The notes below the pieces were generated by a model. It was not told where the DNA came from. It worked only from the letters and a program-made list of their open reading frames with translations, and made no database searches. Position numbers and translations under genes: made by a program. This document shows, piece by piece, positions 1 to 8,621 of a stretch of DNA of 64,000 nt (the first letter of the stretch is position 1; every line of letters starts with the position of its first letter). The stretch is from Terrimesophilobacter sp964651535 (GTDB taxonomy: Bacteria > Actinomycetota > Actinomycetes > Actinomycetales > Microbacteriaceae). The DNA lies in the NCBI GenBank assembly GCA_964651535.1, contig CAZYYE010000001.1, forward strand, positions 992,001 to 1,056,000. The letters are read 5' to 3'.

Positions 1-744
1 GCCGATCGACGGGGGGACTCGGCGAAACAGCCGCAAAACGCCGTGCGAGAGCCCCTGAAGCTTCTCGAACTTCACGCCCGCGGACAGCCCGACGCCGACG
101 GCTTCGCGCATGCTCATCGTGAGAACGCGCCGGAGTTCCCGGTGGGCGATCGTGTCCTGCGCGCTGAGGTTCGTGATGGCGGGGAGCGCATTGATTTGGT
201 TGACGATGAGCTTCGTCCACTGCGCGCCGGCGAAATTGCGGGTCGTGTGGATCGGCATGACCGGCTCGAGCACGCTCAGCACGTACTCCACGTCGAGGCC
301 CCCGCCGGTGTTGCCCAGGTAGGTGCTTCCCGCCGTGGTGACCGCGACCGTGCCTCCGGCGAGATAGGACGCCGCGAAAAGCGCGAGACCTCCGACGATG
401 TCGGATCGGGGAAGAATCGCCCTGGCTGAGCTGATCCCCTGAATGCCGTTCTGGATGACGACGACGGGCACGCCGCGCAGGAGGTCCACATTCTCGCGGA
501 TGGCCGCCTGGGCGTCGAGCGTTTTCGTCGTGACGATGGCGAGCTCCGGCGCTCTCGTGAGGGCGGGATTCGCCAGCACGCGGGCGACGTGGTCACCCCA
601 TGCGCCGCTGAGGCGGATCCCCTCGGCGCGGATCGCTTCGAGGTTGTCCCCGCGCGCGGTGACTTCGACATCATGGCCGCCGCGGTCGAGGAGCGCGGCG
701 ATCACTCCGCCGACCGCCCCCGCCCCAATCAGACCGATTTTCAC
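1..744 (-). CDS. panE: Ketopantoate reductase (2-dehydropantoate 2-reductase), C-terminus beyond window
   Basis: Reduces ketopantoate to pantoate with NADPH in the pantothenate/CoA pathway; cytoplasmic. The minus-strand frame starts with GTG at 744 and opens directly into a Rossmann dinucleotide site (VKIGLIGAGAVGG, residues 1-13). It then shows the family's VVVQNG stretch around residue 100 and the AQWTKLIVNQINALPAIT region where the ApbA/PanE C-terminal domain carries its catalytic Lys-Asn. 248 codons are present of a family length near 300, so the tail lies left of position 1. It is divergent from truB with 44 bases between the starts. Actinobacteria often carry several ApbA/PanE paralogues, so the exact 2-oxoacid substrate is not certain. 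Confidence 0.85.
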   Translation of the reverse strand, partial: MKIGLIGAGAVGGVIAALLDRGGHDVEVTARGDNLEAIRAEGIRLSGAWGDHVARVLANPALTRAPELAIVTTKTLDAQAAIRENVDLLRGVPVVVIQNGIQGISSARAILPRSDIVGGLALFAASYLAGGTVAVTTAGSTYLGNTGGGLDVEYVLSVLEPVMPIHTTRNFAGAQWTKLIVNQINALPAITNLSAQDTIAHRELRRVLTMSMREAVGVGLSAGVKFEKLQGLSHGVLRLFRRVPPSIG

Positions 745-788
745 GATTCCAGCCTAAGGCTCCGCCTTGACATTGGTAGCCTCAGAGG

Positions 789-1700
789 GTGATTCACACC
801 GTGCGGCGAAGCGGGATCCTGCTCGTCGACAAGGCGGGCGCGATGACGAGCCACGACGTGGTGTCGCGCGTGCGGAAACATGCCGGCACGCGCCGCGTAG
901 GGCACGCGGGCACCCTGGATCCCATGGCGACGGGCCTGCTCGTGCTGGGGCTCAACAGCGCCACTCGGCTCCTCACGTTTCTCGTCGGGCTCGACAAGGA
1001 ATACCTCGCGACGATCCGGCTCGGCGGGTCGACTCCGACGGACGATGCGGACAGCCCCGTGGATCGGTTCGCGGATCCGAAACGGATCGCCGAGCTGACC
1101 GAGGACGAGGTTCGGGAATCCATTCGGCCCCTCACGGGCACCATCAGCCAGATTCCTTCGGCGGTGAGCGCCGTCAAGGTGGATGGGCGCCGCGCATACG
1201 AACGGGTTCGCGCGGGTGAGCATGTCGAACTCGCCGCGCGGACGGTGACGATTACCCGGTTCGAGGTCCTTGCGATGCGCCAGGACGAATTCTTCGATCT
1301 CGACGTGCGCATCGCGTGCTCGACGGGGACGTACGTCCGCGCGCTCGCGCGAGATATGGGGAGCGCACTCGGCGTCGGCGGGCATCTCACCGCGTTGCGC
1401 AGGACCAAGGTAGGTCCGTTCGATGTTGCGGACGCGAACACTCTCGAGGACGTGGACGTCGAACGGGACCTCATCCCGCCTGCCCGCATTGCGCGAGCGC
1501 TGTTTCCCGTACTTGACCTGTCCGAACGGCAAGCCGTCGACCTCGGCCACGGCAAACGGTTGACGGTCGACCGCACGGTGGAGGGCGATCCGGCAGGGCC
1601 CATCGCCGCGATCGCGCCCGACGGCCGACTCGTGGGCCTTCTGGCGATTTCCGATGGCGTTGCGGCGCCGATCATCAACTTTCCGGCAGAAAGCGAGTAA
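789..1700 (+). CDS. truB: tRNA pseudouridine(55) synthase TruB
   Basis: Isomerises U55 in the T-loop of tRNAs. The family signature GHAGTLDPMATG is present, with the catalytic Asp at residue 44 counted from GTG 789. It is followed by TRLLTFLVGLDKEY, the GxxxQxPSAVSAVKVDGRRAYE segment (here GTISQIPSAVSAVKVDGRRA) and STGTYVRALARDMG. 303 aa is normal for the family. GTG 789 is chosen; GTG 801 is an alternative with little effect on the domain. Stop and the next start are separated by two bases, so it probably leads an operon with the small membrane protein and, further on, ribF, a common truB-ribF order. Confidence 0.95.
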   Translation: MIHTVRRSGILLVDKAGAMTSHDVVSRVRKHAGTRRVGHAGTLDPMATGLLVLGLNSATRLLTFLVGLDKEYLATIRLGGSTPTDDADSPVDRFADPKRIAELTEDEVRESIRPLTGTISQIPSAVSAVKVDGRRAYERVRAGEHVELAARTVTITRFEVLAMRQDEFFDLDVRIACSTGTYVRALARDMGSALGVGGHLTALRRTKVGPFDVADANTLEDVDVERDLIPPARIARALFPVLDLSERQAVDLGHGKRLTVDRTVEGDPAGPIAAIAPDGRLVGLLAISDGVAAPIINFPAESE

Positions 1701-1702
1701 CC

Positions 1703-2071
1703 ATGGTCGAGTGGTTTGCGTGGGTCCAGATCGCCGTTGCGGTTGCTGCGGGTCTGCTGTGCCTGGTTCTCGGCGCGGTCGGCCGGCAGCCGGACGACTA
1801 CACCATGGGCCCCGTGCTGCTCGTGGAGGTCCTCCTCGTCGTCCAGCTCGTCGTGGCGATCATCGGGCCGGCAGTGGGAAACAACCCGTCCGGCAACCCG
1901 CTCGAGTTTTACACGTACCTCGTTTCGGCGATCATCCTGCTGCCGCTCGCCGGATTCTGGGGGCTCGTCGAACGCACGAGGTGGAGCACCCTCATCCTCG
2001 GAGTGGCTTCCCTCGCCGCGGCGATCATGATCTACCGGATGCTGCAGATCTGGACCGTCCAGTCGATCTGA
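1703..2071 (+). CDS. Small integral membrane protein, unknown function
   Basis: 122 aa with four predicted hydrophobic helices (about residues 6-27, 36-58, 71-92 and 98-117) and almost no soluble part. It has no motif I recognise. The ATG at 1703 lies two bases after the truB stop, so translational coupling is likely. It sits in the truB-ribF operon, where actinobacteria often have small uncharacterised membrane proteins. Confidence 0.8.
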   Translation: MVEWFAWVQIAVAVAAGLLCLVLGAVGRQPDDYTMGPVLLVEVLLVVQLVVAIIGPAVGNNPSGNPLEFYTYLVSAIILLPLAGFWGLVERTRWSTLILGVASLAAAIMIYRMLQIWTVQSI

Positions 2072-2113
2072 CGAGCGCGAAACCAAGAGCGCGAATCGCC
2101 TAACCTTGAAGCG

Positions 2114-2569
2114 ATGCACACTGTTCCCGAAACCGCCACGAGCCGAACCCGCAGGTCCCGGGGGATCGGCGGCGTTCTCATCGCCGTGTACGGCGTTCTT
2201 GCGCTTGCCGCCGCCGGCCGATCGTTCGTGCAGATCGCCACGAAATTCGATCACGCGCCGCTTGCGTACGTGCTGTCCGCGCTCGCGGCGGTCGTGTACA
2301 TCCTCGCGACCGTCGCGCTCCTGGGCGAGGGCGCACGCTGGTACGTCGTGGCGTGGGTGACGATTTCGTTCGAGCTCGTCGGAGTTCTCGTGGTCGGCCT
2401 GCTCAGCATTTTCGACGGCGAGTTGTTTCCGAGCGACACCGTGTGGTCCGTCTTCGGCCGTGGCTACCTGTTCGTCCCCCTCGTTCTCCCGGTCCTCGGA
2501 ATGATGTGGCTGGCAACGCGAGGCCGTCCGGCGAGGACACTCGCGCCTTCCGCGGACGCGGAGGTGTGA
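2114..2569 (+). CDS. Small integral membrane protein, unknown function
   Basis: 151 aa with a basic N-terminus (TSRTRRSRG) and four hydrophobic segments (about residues 18-36, 50-72, 77-101 and 115-137). The tail is short and soluble. A TAACCT box lies about nine bases before the ATG, so a leaderless transcript from its own promoter is possible. The stop is one base from the ribF GTG. No family is recognised; it is similar in style but not in sequence to the preceding membrane protein. Confidence 0.8.
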   Translation: MHTVPETATSRTRRSRGIGGVLIAVYGVLALAAAGRSFVQIATKFDHAPLAYVLSALAAVVYILATVALLGEGARWYVVAWVTISFELVGVLVVGLLSIFDGELFPSDTVWSVFGRGYLFVPLVLPVLGMMWLATRGRPARTLAPSADAEV

Positions 2570-2570
2570 C

Positions 2571-3533
2571 GTGAGGATTTACACGGCTCTCGCGGAGATC
2601 CCGGCGGATTTCGGCCCCTCGGCGGTCACGGTCGGCAAATTCGATGGGGTGCATCGCGGCCACGAGAGGATGATCGACACGCTCCTGGCCGAAGCGCGCC
2701 GGGACTCGCTCGTGCCGACCGTCCTCACGTTCGACCGAAACCCGCTGAGCGTCCTCGCGCCCGCCGCGTGCCCGCCGTCCCTCGTGAGCAATGAGCAAAA
2801 GCTCGAATTGCTCGAGCAGTTGGGCGTCGAGGTGACGGTTATGCTCACGTTCGATCGCGCGTTCAGCGAGAATTCGGCCGAAGCATTCGTCGAGGATGTC
2901 CTCGTCGCGGCGCTGCATTCGACGATCGTCTACGTCGGCCCCGACTTCCGGTACGGACGGGGCGGCAAGGGCGACGTCGGTCTGCTGGAAGAGATCGGCC
3001 GTCGGGACGGTTTCGAGGTCCGCCATTTCCCCATCGTGGAGAGCGGAAACCGGCGCGTGTCCTCGACGTGGGTGCGCGAACTTCTCGCGGCGGGTGATGT
3101 CGCCGCGGCGAGCCGGTTGCTCGGGAGGTTCCCGACCGTGCGCGGCGCCGTCGTGCGGGGTGAGCAGCGCGGCAGGTCGCTCGGTTTTCCTACCGCGAAT
3201 CTTTCCCCCGACTCCGAGGGGCTCATTCCCGCAGACGGGGTGTATGCGGCATGGGCGATCGTGGACGGGCTGCGGTATCCGGCGGCGGTATCGATCGGCA
3301 ACAATCCGACGTTCGACGGTGTGGCCGATCGGCAGGTTGAAGCCCATTTGCTTGGCCAGGATTTCGAGCGCATCGATCCGGACCTGTACGGCTCACGTAT
3401 CGAAGTCCAGTTCGTGGAACGAATCCGGGGGATGGCCGCATTCGACGGCATCGACGAGCTGGTCGCCGAGATCAGCGCAGACGTGGAACGCGCGGCCGCG
3501 ATATTGCGGGACGCGCAGGAGCCGGAGAAGTAG
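2571..3533 (+). CDS. ribF: Bifunctional riboflavin kinase / FAD synthetase
   Basis: Makes FMN from riboflavin and then FAD. The N-terminal nucleotidyltransferase domain carries GKFDGVHRGH (residues 23-32) and the later RVSSTWVRELL (S-S/T-x-R-E) signature. The C-terminal flavokinase domain begins at about residue 183 and shows GRSLGFPTANL, DGVYAAW, SIGNNPTF and the metal-binding EAHLL. 320 aa is typical. It starts at GTG 2571, next to the previous gene's stop, as last gene of the truB operon. Confidence 0.96.
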   Translation: MRIYTALAEIPADFGPSAVTVGKFDGVHRGHERMIDTLLAEARRDSLVPTVLTFDRNPLSVLAPAACPPSLVSNEQKLELLEQLGVEVTVMLTFDRAFSENSAEAFVEDVLVAALHSTIVYVGPDFRYGRGGKGDVGLLEEIGRRDGFEVRHFPIVESGNRRVSSTWVRELLAAGDVAAASRLLGRFPTVRGAVVRGEQRGRSLGFPTANLSPDSEGLIPADGVYAAWAIVDGLRYPAAVSIGNNPTFDGVADRQVEAHLLGQDFERIDPDLYGSRIEVQFVERIRGMAAFDGIDELVAEISADVERAAAILRDAQEPEK

Positions 3534-3542
3534 AACCGCCCG

Positions 3543-4475
3543 TCACCCGAGCAGAGCCGCGCGGTGCACGAGGGCGGCGGCTCCGATGAGCGGGCCCTCG
3601 TCGGACAGCGCCGACGGCACGACGCGCACCTTGCGCACGAAATCGAAAGTGCTGTGCTCGTCAATTCCGCGCCGGATGTGCTCGAAGAGGTCGGGCGTGA
3701 CCGTGGAGAACCCGCCGCCGATCACGACGAGTTCGAGGTCGGTGAGGGAAGCGGCCGCGCCTATCGCCCGGCCGATCGCGCGCCCCGCTCGTTCGACGGC
3801 GGCGACGGCGATCTCGTTCCCGGACGCGTAGCTCTGTGCGAGGTCCTCGCCCGTAGCCCCAACCCAGCCACGCGCCTGAGCCCACGCGACGCTCCGCGGG
3901 CCGGAAGCGATCGCCTCGAGGCATCCCGTGCCGCCGCACGCGCAGGGGTCGTCGAAACCGGAGACCTCGACGTGCCCGATGTGGCCGGCGTTGCCGGAGG
4001 AACCCGTCACGGTGCGGCCCCCGAGGATGAGTCCGCCACCGATTCCCGTCGACACGACCATGCCCAGCACGTCAGGACATGCCTGCGCCGCACCAACCCA
4101 GTGTTCGGCGAGCGTGATGCAGAGGCCGTCCATTCTCAAGGTCACTGGCGTGTCGGGCACGCACTCCGACACGAGATCCACGAGCGGATATCCCCGCCAG
4201 GCGGGAAGGTTGAGCGGAGACACGAGCCCGCGGCCCAGATCGACAGGCCCCGCAGATCCGATTCCGACACCGCGCAGGGTGGCGCGAGCGTGAAGCGTCT
4301 CGACGGTGGCGGACATCGCTTCCCGCACGTGCGCCGCCAGCTCTCCGGAGGTGCGCGAAGCGCCAGTCGGACGGCGGAAGCGGCTGCCGTGGACGACCCG
4401 CCCCAGTTCGTCGACGAGTGCGCTCTCGACCTTGGTTCCTCCGATGTCGAGCGCGAGTACGAGGCTTTCGGGCAT
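3543..4475 (-). CDS. ROK family sugar kinase (glucokinase-like)
   Basis: Phosphorylates a hexose with ATP; cytoplasmic. ALDIGGTKVESALVD (from residue 8) is the ATP-binding ROK start. GIGSAGPVDL, a conserved VSTGIGGGLILGG block, the GHIGHVEV segment and the zinc-binding CACGGTGCLEAIASG follow. No N-terminal helix-turn-helix is present, so it is a kinase and not a ROK repressor. 310 aa is normal. Substrate could be glucose, N-acetylglucosamine, N-acetylmannosamine or another sugar; the sequence alone does not decide. Convergent with ribF with a nine-base gap. Confidence 0.9.
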   Translation of the reverse strand: MPESLVLALDIGGTKVESALVDELGRVVHGSRFRRPTGASRTSGELAAHVREAMSATVETLHARATLRGVGIGSAGPVDLGRGLVSPLNLPAWRGYPLVDLVSECVPDTPVTLRMDGLCITLAEHWVGAAQACPDVLGMVVSTGIGGGLILGGRTVTGSSGNAGHIGHVEVSGFDDPCACGGTGCLEAIASGPRSVAWAQARGWVGATGEDLAQSYASGNEIAVAAVERAGRAIGRAIGAAASLTDLELVVIGGGFSTVTPDLFEHIRRGIDEHSTFDFVRKVRVVPSALSDEGPLIGAAALVHRAALLG

Positions 4476-4515
4476 GTTCCGAGCCTATTGGGGTGGCTGC
4501 GCGTAGGGTGACAAT

Positions 4516-5001
4516 ATGACCCCCGATTTCGTCGAACTCGAGTTTGCTCGGCGGCTGGAGTTCCCGCCGGCGATCGTGTTCGACGCGCTCATCGACCCCG
4601 ACCTCATCGGCGGATGGCTTGCGCACGCCGTCGTGGATCCCCACGTGGGAGGCACGTACGATTTGGTGTGGCTCACGAGTTCGAGCTTCCCGCCTACTCG
4701 CGGCACGATTGCCCTGTTCGACGAGCCGCACGCGCTCACGGTCGAGACCGACAATCGCGGCCGGTTCCAATTTCTGTTGGAAGCCAGCGACGGCGGCCCG
4801 CGCGGTACGAGCACGATCCTCACGACCAGGGTCGCGGTTTCCGTCGACTCCGCGTTCCTCCCGCGGGTCGCGGCCGACTGGCAAAGCAGCCTCGATCAAC
4901 TGGACGCGCTGTTGCGCGGCCATCCGGTGGATTGGGCGAACTGGGACCGGGATCGCGCGGGTGCGTGGCGGGAGTATCTGGGCGCTGCAGGCGGCCGCTG
5001 A
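4516..5001 (+). CDS. SRPBCC / AHSA1-type domain protein
   Basis: 161 aa with the Bet v 1-like fold pattern: a start FVELEFARRLEFPPAIVFDALIDPDLIGGWLAHAVVDPHVGG, a central beta-rich part, and SALVDQLDALL-like final helix (WQSSLDQLDALLRG, about residues 120-133). Such proteins bind hydrophobic ligands or assist other proteins; no catalytic role can be read here. A CAATAT-type -10 lies directly ahead of ATG 4516, so the transcript may be leaderless. Divergent from the ROK kinase. Confidence 0.85.
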   Translation: MTPDFVELEFARRLEFPPAIVFDALIDPDLIGGWLAHAVVDPHVGGTYDLVWLTSSSFPPTRGTIALFDEPHALTVETDNRGRFQFLLEASDGGPRGTSTILTTRVAVSVDSAFLPRVAADWQSSLDQLDALLRGHPVDWANWDRDRAGAWREYLGAAGGR

Positions 5002-5056
5002 GGCGCGCTCTTCACCCGCGACCGTTGTTCATTCGCGCAGCCATGCGCTCGCGTGC

Positions 5057-5070
5057 TGCTCATATGAGCA
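5057..5070. promoter_or_regulatory. Perfect 14-bp palindrome, candidate DeoR operator
   Basis: TGCTCATATGAGCA reads identically on both strands. It lies 16 bases upstream of the inferred -35 box and 64 bases before the start of the regulator gene. SorC/DeoR-type regulators commonly bind short palindromes in front of their own operon, so this is the best operator candidate. Its place upstream of -35 fits either activation or DNA looping. Confidence 0.6.
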
Positions 5071-5086
5071 AACCCATCAACGGATG

Positions 5087-5115
5087 TTGAGAATTGCGGG
5101 GCGCGCGCCTAGCGT
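5087..5115 (+). promoter_or_regulatory. Inferred sigma-70-type promoter of the deo operon
   Basis: TTGAGA (5087-5092) and TAGCGT (5110-5115) are separated by 17 bases. A GAGGAGGG ribosome site at 5123-5130 and ATG at 5135 follow. The -10 is imperfect, as often in high-GC actinobacteria. Confidence 0.5.
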
Positions 5116-5134
5116 TGGAGGTGAGGAGGGCGCC

Positions 5135-6079
5135 ATGACACTGCAGGCTGCCGCTGACGCGGAGCTGCTCATGGTGCGCGTCGCCGAGCTCTACTACGAA
5201 GAGAACAAGACGCAGGACGAAATAGGAGCGCTCGTCGGCGTAACCCGGTGGAAGGTCGGACGGCTCCTCACTCAAGCGCGCGATCGCGGGATCGTACGCA
5301 TAGAGATCACGCATCCCCGTGCTCGCCGTCTCGGCGTCGAGCGGGAGCTCCGGGAGCGCTTCGGCCTGCGGGATGCCGTCGTCGTTCCCGACTCCGACGA
5401 TGTGCTTTCGCGCGTAGCCCAGGCGGCCGCCGACTACCTCACAGCACTGCGACCCGTTCCGCGCATCCTCGGCATCAGCTGGGGCCGAACTCTGGACAGC
5501 GTCGCCGACCACCTGGGGCGCGGCTGGGCGACGGGGGTCACGGTCGTGCAGATCAATGGGGGAGTGAGCCTCAACCGCAGGCCGGGAACCGCATCAACGA
5601 CCGCGGCCGAGATCGCCCGGAAAGGCGGCGGCCACCCGATCCTCTTGCCGAGCCCGGCCATTCTCGAACGCCTCGAAACCGCGAAGGCGATCTCTACGGA
5701 CCGCACCGTCGCGGCCGTCCTGGATCGTGCCGCGGAGGCCAATGCGTATCTGTACAGCGCGGGAGTGGCCGACTCTTCGTCGATACTCGTGGACAGCGGA
5801 TACCTGACTCCCGAGGATGTCGCAGAACTCGTGCGCAAGGGCGCGTTCGGCGACGTCGTCGGCCGCTACATCGATGCGAATGGAAACCCCGTCGACCCGG
5901 GACTGGATGAACGTACAGTGGGACTAGGACTCGACCAGTTGCGCGCGGCGGAGACCGCGATCTTCGTGGTCGCCGGGGACGCCAAGCACGACATCGCCCG
6001 CACGGTCGTGACAAGCAAACTGTGCAGCATCATCGTCACCGACGAGTCCACAGCAGCAGCACTTCTGGAGGAACAATGA
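5135..6079 (+). CDS. deoR: SorC/DeoR-type sugar-binding transcriptional regulator of the deo operon
   Basis: 314 aa. The N-terminal helix-turn-helix (NKTQDEIGALVGVTRWKVGRLL, about residues 24-45) is joined to a SorC-type phosphosugar-binding domain with GISWGRTLDSVADHL and NGG. ATG 5135 is chosen over longer in-frame extensions because GAGGAGGG sits five bases ahead and homologues begin near this point. The stop overlaps the deoC start as ATGA, showing translational coupling. It probably responds to deoxyribose 5-phosphate, as in other deo systems; effector and sign of regulation are inferred. See the palindrome at 5057-5070. Confidence 0.92.
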   Translation: MTLQAAADAELLMVRVAELYYEENKTQDEIGALVGVTRWKVGRLLTQARDRGIVRIEITHPRARRLGVERELRERFGLRDAVVVPDSDDVLSRVAQAAADYLTALRPVPRILGISWGRTLDSVADHLGRGWATGVTVVQINGGVSLNRRPGTASTTAAEIARKGGGHPILLPSPAILERLETAKAISTDRTVAAVLDRAAEANAYLYSAGVADSSSILVDSGYLTPEDVAELVRKGAFGDVVGRYIDANGNPVDPGLDERTVGLGLDQLRAAETAIFVVAGDAKHDIARTVVTSKLCSIIVTDESTAAALLEEQ

Positions 6080-7089
6080 CCATCGACCAATCCGTCGCAC
6101 TCGCACCGGCGTCTCGGGCGATTCAACTCATCGGCACCGACCTCACCGAGAAAAGTCTCAAACTCCATCTCGATGGCCTCTCCGGCGTCGACGCGGTCGG
6201 CCTCGAAGCGCGCGCGGCCGGACTCGCCACCCGGTCGATCAAGACGACCTCCAAGGTGTGGGCGCTCGACACCATCATCCGACTCATCGACCTCACGACC
6301 CTCGAGGGCGCGGACACGCCGGGCAAGGTGCAGTCGCTCGTCGCGAAAGCCATGAACCCGGACCCGAGCGACCCGACCACCCCGCGCGTCGCGGCCGTGT
6401 GCGTGTACGGCGACCTCGTCGCGGATGCGGTCGCGGCGCTCGGCAGCGCGCACGCCGCCGGCGGACCGACGGGCATCAACGTCGCCGCCGTCGCGACCGC
6501 GTTCCCGAGCGGTCGGGCATCCCTCGCCGTGAAACTCGCCGACACGTCCGAAGCCGTCGCGGCCGGTGCCGACGAGATCGACATGGTCATCGACCGCGGC
6601 GCGTTCCTCTCCGGGCGCTACGGCCTCGTGTTCGAGCAGATCGTCGCGGTCAAGGAAGCGTGCCGGCGCGCGGACGGCAGCTACGCGCACCTCAAGGTCA
6701 TTCTCGAAACCGGCGAACTGAACACTTACGACAACGTGCGGCGCGCCTCCTGGCTTGCCATCCTCGCCGGTGCCGACTTCATCAAGACCTCCACGGGCAA
6801 GGTTCAGCCGGCGGCGACTCTTCCCGTGACGCTGCTCATGCTGCAGGTCGTGAGCGACTGGCACCGCCTGACCGGCGAGAAGATCGGTGTGAAGCCCGCG
6901 GGCGGCATCCGCTCGTCCAAGGACGCGATCCGCTATCTCGTGACGGTCGCGGAAACCGTCGGCGAGGAGTGGCTCGTCCCGCACCTGTTCCGGTTCGGGG
7001 CATCGAGCCTGCTGAACGACGTTCTGCTTCAGCGCCAGAAGATCACCACCGGCCACTACAGCGGCCTCGACTACGTCACGATCGATTAG
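6076..7089 (+). CDS. deoC: Deoxyribose-phosphate aldolase, long actinobacterial form
   Basis: Cleaves 2-deoxyribose 5-phosphate to glyceraldehyde 3-phosphate and acetaldehyde. The Schiff-base lysine is Lys237 in DFIKTSTGK, and the proton-relay lysine is Lys273 in GVKPAGGIR. EIDMVIDRGAFLSG supplies the conserved Asp region. 337 aa is longer than the 220-260 aa Escherichia or Bacillus enzymes; the extra N-terminal about 60 residues are usual in actinobacterial DeoC. ATG 6076 overlaps the deoR stop. The acetaldehyde made here is the obvious substrate for the next gene. Confidence 0.96.
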   Translation: MTIDQSVALAPASRAIQLIGTDLTEKSLKLHLDGLSGVDAVGLEARAAGLATRSIKTTSKVWALDTIIRLIDLTTLEGADTPGKVQSLVAKAMNPDPSDPTTPRVAAVCVYGDLVADAVAALGSAHAAGGPTGINVAAVATAFPSGRASLAVKLADTSEAVAAGADEIDMVIDRGAFLSGRYGLVFEQIVAVKEACRRADGSYAHLKVILETGELNTYDNVRRASWLAILAGADFIKTSTGKVQPAATLPVTLLMLQVVSDWHRLTGEKIGVKPAGGIRSSKDAIRYLVTVAETVGEEWLVPHLFRFGASSLLNDVLLQRQKITTGHYSGLDYVTID

Positions 7090-7097
7090 GAGCAACC

Positions 7098-8621
7098 ATG
7101 TCTTTCCTCGAATACGCTCCGGCCCCGGAGTCCACGAGCATCCTGCATCTGAAGAAAAGCTACGGCCTCTTCATCGACGGCGAGTTTCGCGACGGGCACG
7201 GCACGCCGTTCACGACGATTTCGCCCGCGAATGAATCGCCCATCGCGCACATCTCGAACGCGAACGCCGCAGACATCGACACCGCGGTCGCCGCGGCCCG
7301 GCGCGCCTACGACAAGGTGTGGTCGCGCATGAGCGGGAAGGATCGCGGCAAGTACTTGTTCCGCATCGCCCGCCTCGTGCAGGAGCGCACGCGCGAACTC
7401 GCCGTGGCGGAGAGCCTCGACAACGGCAAACCCATCAAGGAAAGCCGAGACGTGGACGTTCCGCTCGTCGCGGCGTGGTTCTTCTACTACGCCGGATGGG
7501 CCGACAAGCTCGACCATGCGGGCCTCGGCCCCGACCCGCGATCACTCGGCGTCGCAGCGCAAGTGATCCCGTGGAACTTTCCGCTGCTCATGCTCGCGTG
7601 GAAGATCGCGCCCGCGCTCGCTGCAGGGAATACTGTCGTGCTGAAGCCAGCGGAGACCACTCCGCTGTCCGCGCTCATCTTCGCCGAGATCCTGCAGCAG
7701 GCGGACCTTCCCGCCGGGGTCGTGAACATCGTGACGGGCGCCGGCGACACCGGCTCTGCGCTCGTGAACCACCCCGATGTGAACAAGGTCGCGTTCACCG
7801 GGTCGACCGCGGTGGGCAGGGCGATCGCCAAGTCGACCGCGGGAACCGCCAAGAAGCTCACGCTCGAACTCGGCGGCAAAGCCGCGAACATCGTGTTCGA
7901 CGACGCCCCCATGGATCAGGCGATCGAAGGCATCGTGAACGGCATTTTCTTCAACCAGGGCCACGTGTGCTGCGCAGGCAGCCGATTGCTCGTGCAGGAG
8001 AACATCCACGACGAAGTGCTCGATCGGCTCAAGCAGCGCCTGTCGACGCTGCGGATGGGCGATCCGCTGGACAAGAACACCGACATCGGTGCGATCAACT
8101 CCAAGGCGCAGCTCGAACGCATCCGCACGCTGTCCGATATCGGGGAAGAAGAGGGCGCGACGCGGTGGACAGCGGACTGCGAAATCCCCGCCAAGGGCTT
8201 CTGGTTCGCTCCGACGATCTTCACGAACGTGGAGACAAGCCACCGGATCGCGCGCGAGGAAATTTTCGGACCCGTGCTGTCCGTCCTCACGTTCCGCACG
8301 CCCGCCGAGGCGATCGCGAAGGCGAACAACACGCCGTACGGCCTCTCCGCCGGAATCTGGAGCGACAAGGGCAGCCGAATCCTCGGTGTCGCCGACAAGC
8401 TCAAGGCCGGAGTGGTGTGGGCGAACACGTTCAATCGCTTCGACCCCGCGAGCCCGTTCGGCGGGTACAAGGAGTCCGGCTATGGCCGCGAAGGCGGCCG
8501 CCACGGGCTCGGCGCCTACCTGCAGTCCGGTTGGCGCGCGGATGCGCAGAAGTCTCTGCCGCCCAAAGCCAGCACACCCGCGAAACCCGTCCGTGCCGCA
8601 AAGAAGGGAGCGTCGAAATGA
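7098..8621 (+). CDS. NAD(P)-dependent aldehyde dehydrogenase of the deo operon
   Basis: 507 aa. The nucleotide-binding domain shows IPWNFPLLML and FTGSTAVGRAI. The general base Glu lies in LELGGK near residue 257, and the nucleophile is Cys291 in GHVCCAGSR. EIFGPVLSV and the ending NRFDPASPFGGYKESGYGREGG are typical. A C-terminal Lys/Ala/Pro-rich tail of about 25 residues is extra. Probably oxidises acetaldehyde from DeoC to acetate. Its stop overlaps the next start as ATGA. Confidence 0.93.
   Translation: MSFLEYAPAPESTSILHLKKSYGLFIDGEFRDGHGTPFTTISPANESPIAHISNANAADIDTAVAAARRAYDKVWSRMSGKDRGKYLFRIARLVQERTRELAVAESLDNGKPIKESRDVDVPLVAAWFFYYAGWADKLDHAGLGPDPRSLGVAAQVIPWNFPLLMLAWKIAPALAAGNTVVLKPAETTPLSALIFAEILQQADLPAGVVNIVTGAGDTGSALVNHPDVNKVAFTGSTAVGRAIAKSTAGTAKKLTLELGGKAANIVFDDAPMDQAIEGIVNGIFFNQGHVCCAGSRLLVQENIHDEVLDRLKQRLSTLRMGDPLDKNTDIGAINSKAQLERIRTLSDIGEEEGATRWTADCEIPAKGFWFAPTIFTNVETSHRIAREEIFGPVLSVLTFRTPAEAIAKANNTPYGLSAGIWSDKGSRILGVADKLKAGVVWANTFNRFDPASPFGGYKESGYGREGGRHGLGAYLQSGWRADAQKSLPPKASTPAKPVRAAKKGASK

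Noticed and set aside
794..2254. Long 486-codon minus-strand frame opposite truB and the membrane genes
   Set aside because: It covers three clear plus-strand genes, has compositionally typical antisense GC-rich sequence (Arg/Ser/Pro runs) and no recognisable domain.
4544..5134. N-terminal extension of the SorC regulator
   Set aside because: It overlaps the SRPBCC gene in a shifted frame; ATG 5135 has a strong ribosome site and a normal family length.
6258..8621. One long frame apparently fusing deoC region and aldehyde dehydrogenase
   Set aside because: The first 280 codons are the shadow of deoC in another frame; the true dehydrogenase starts at ATG 7098 after a stop of deoC.
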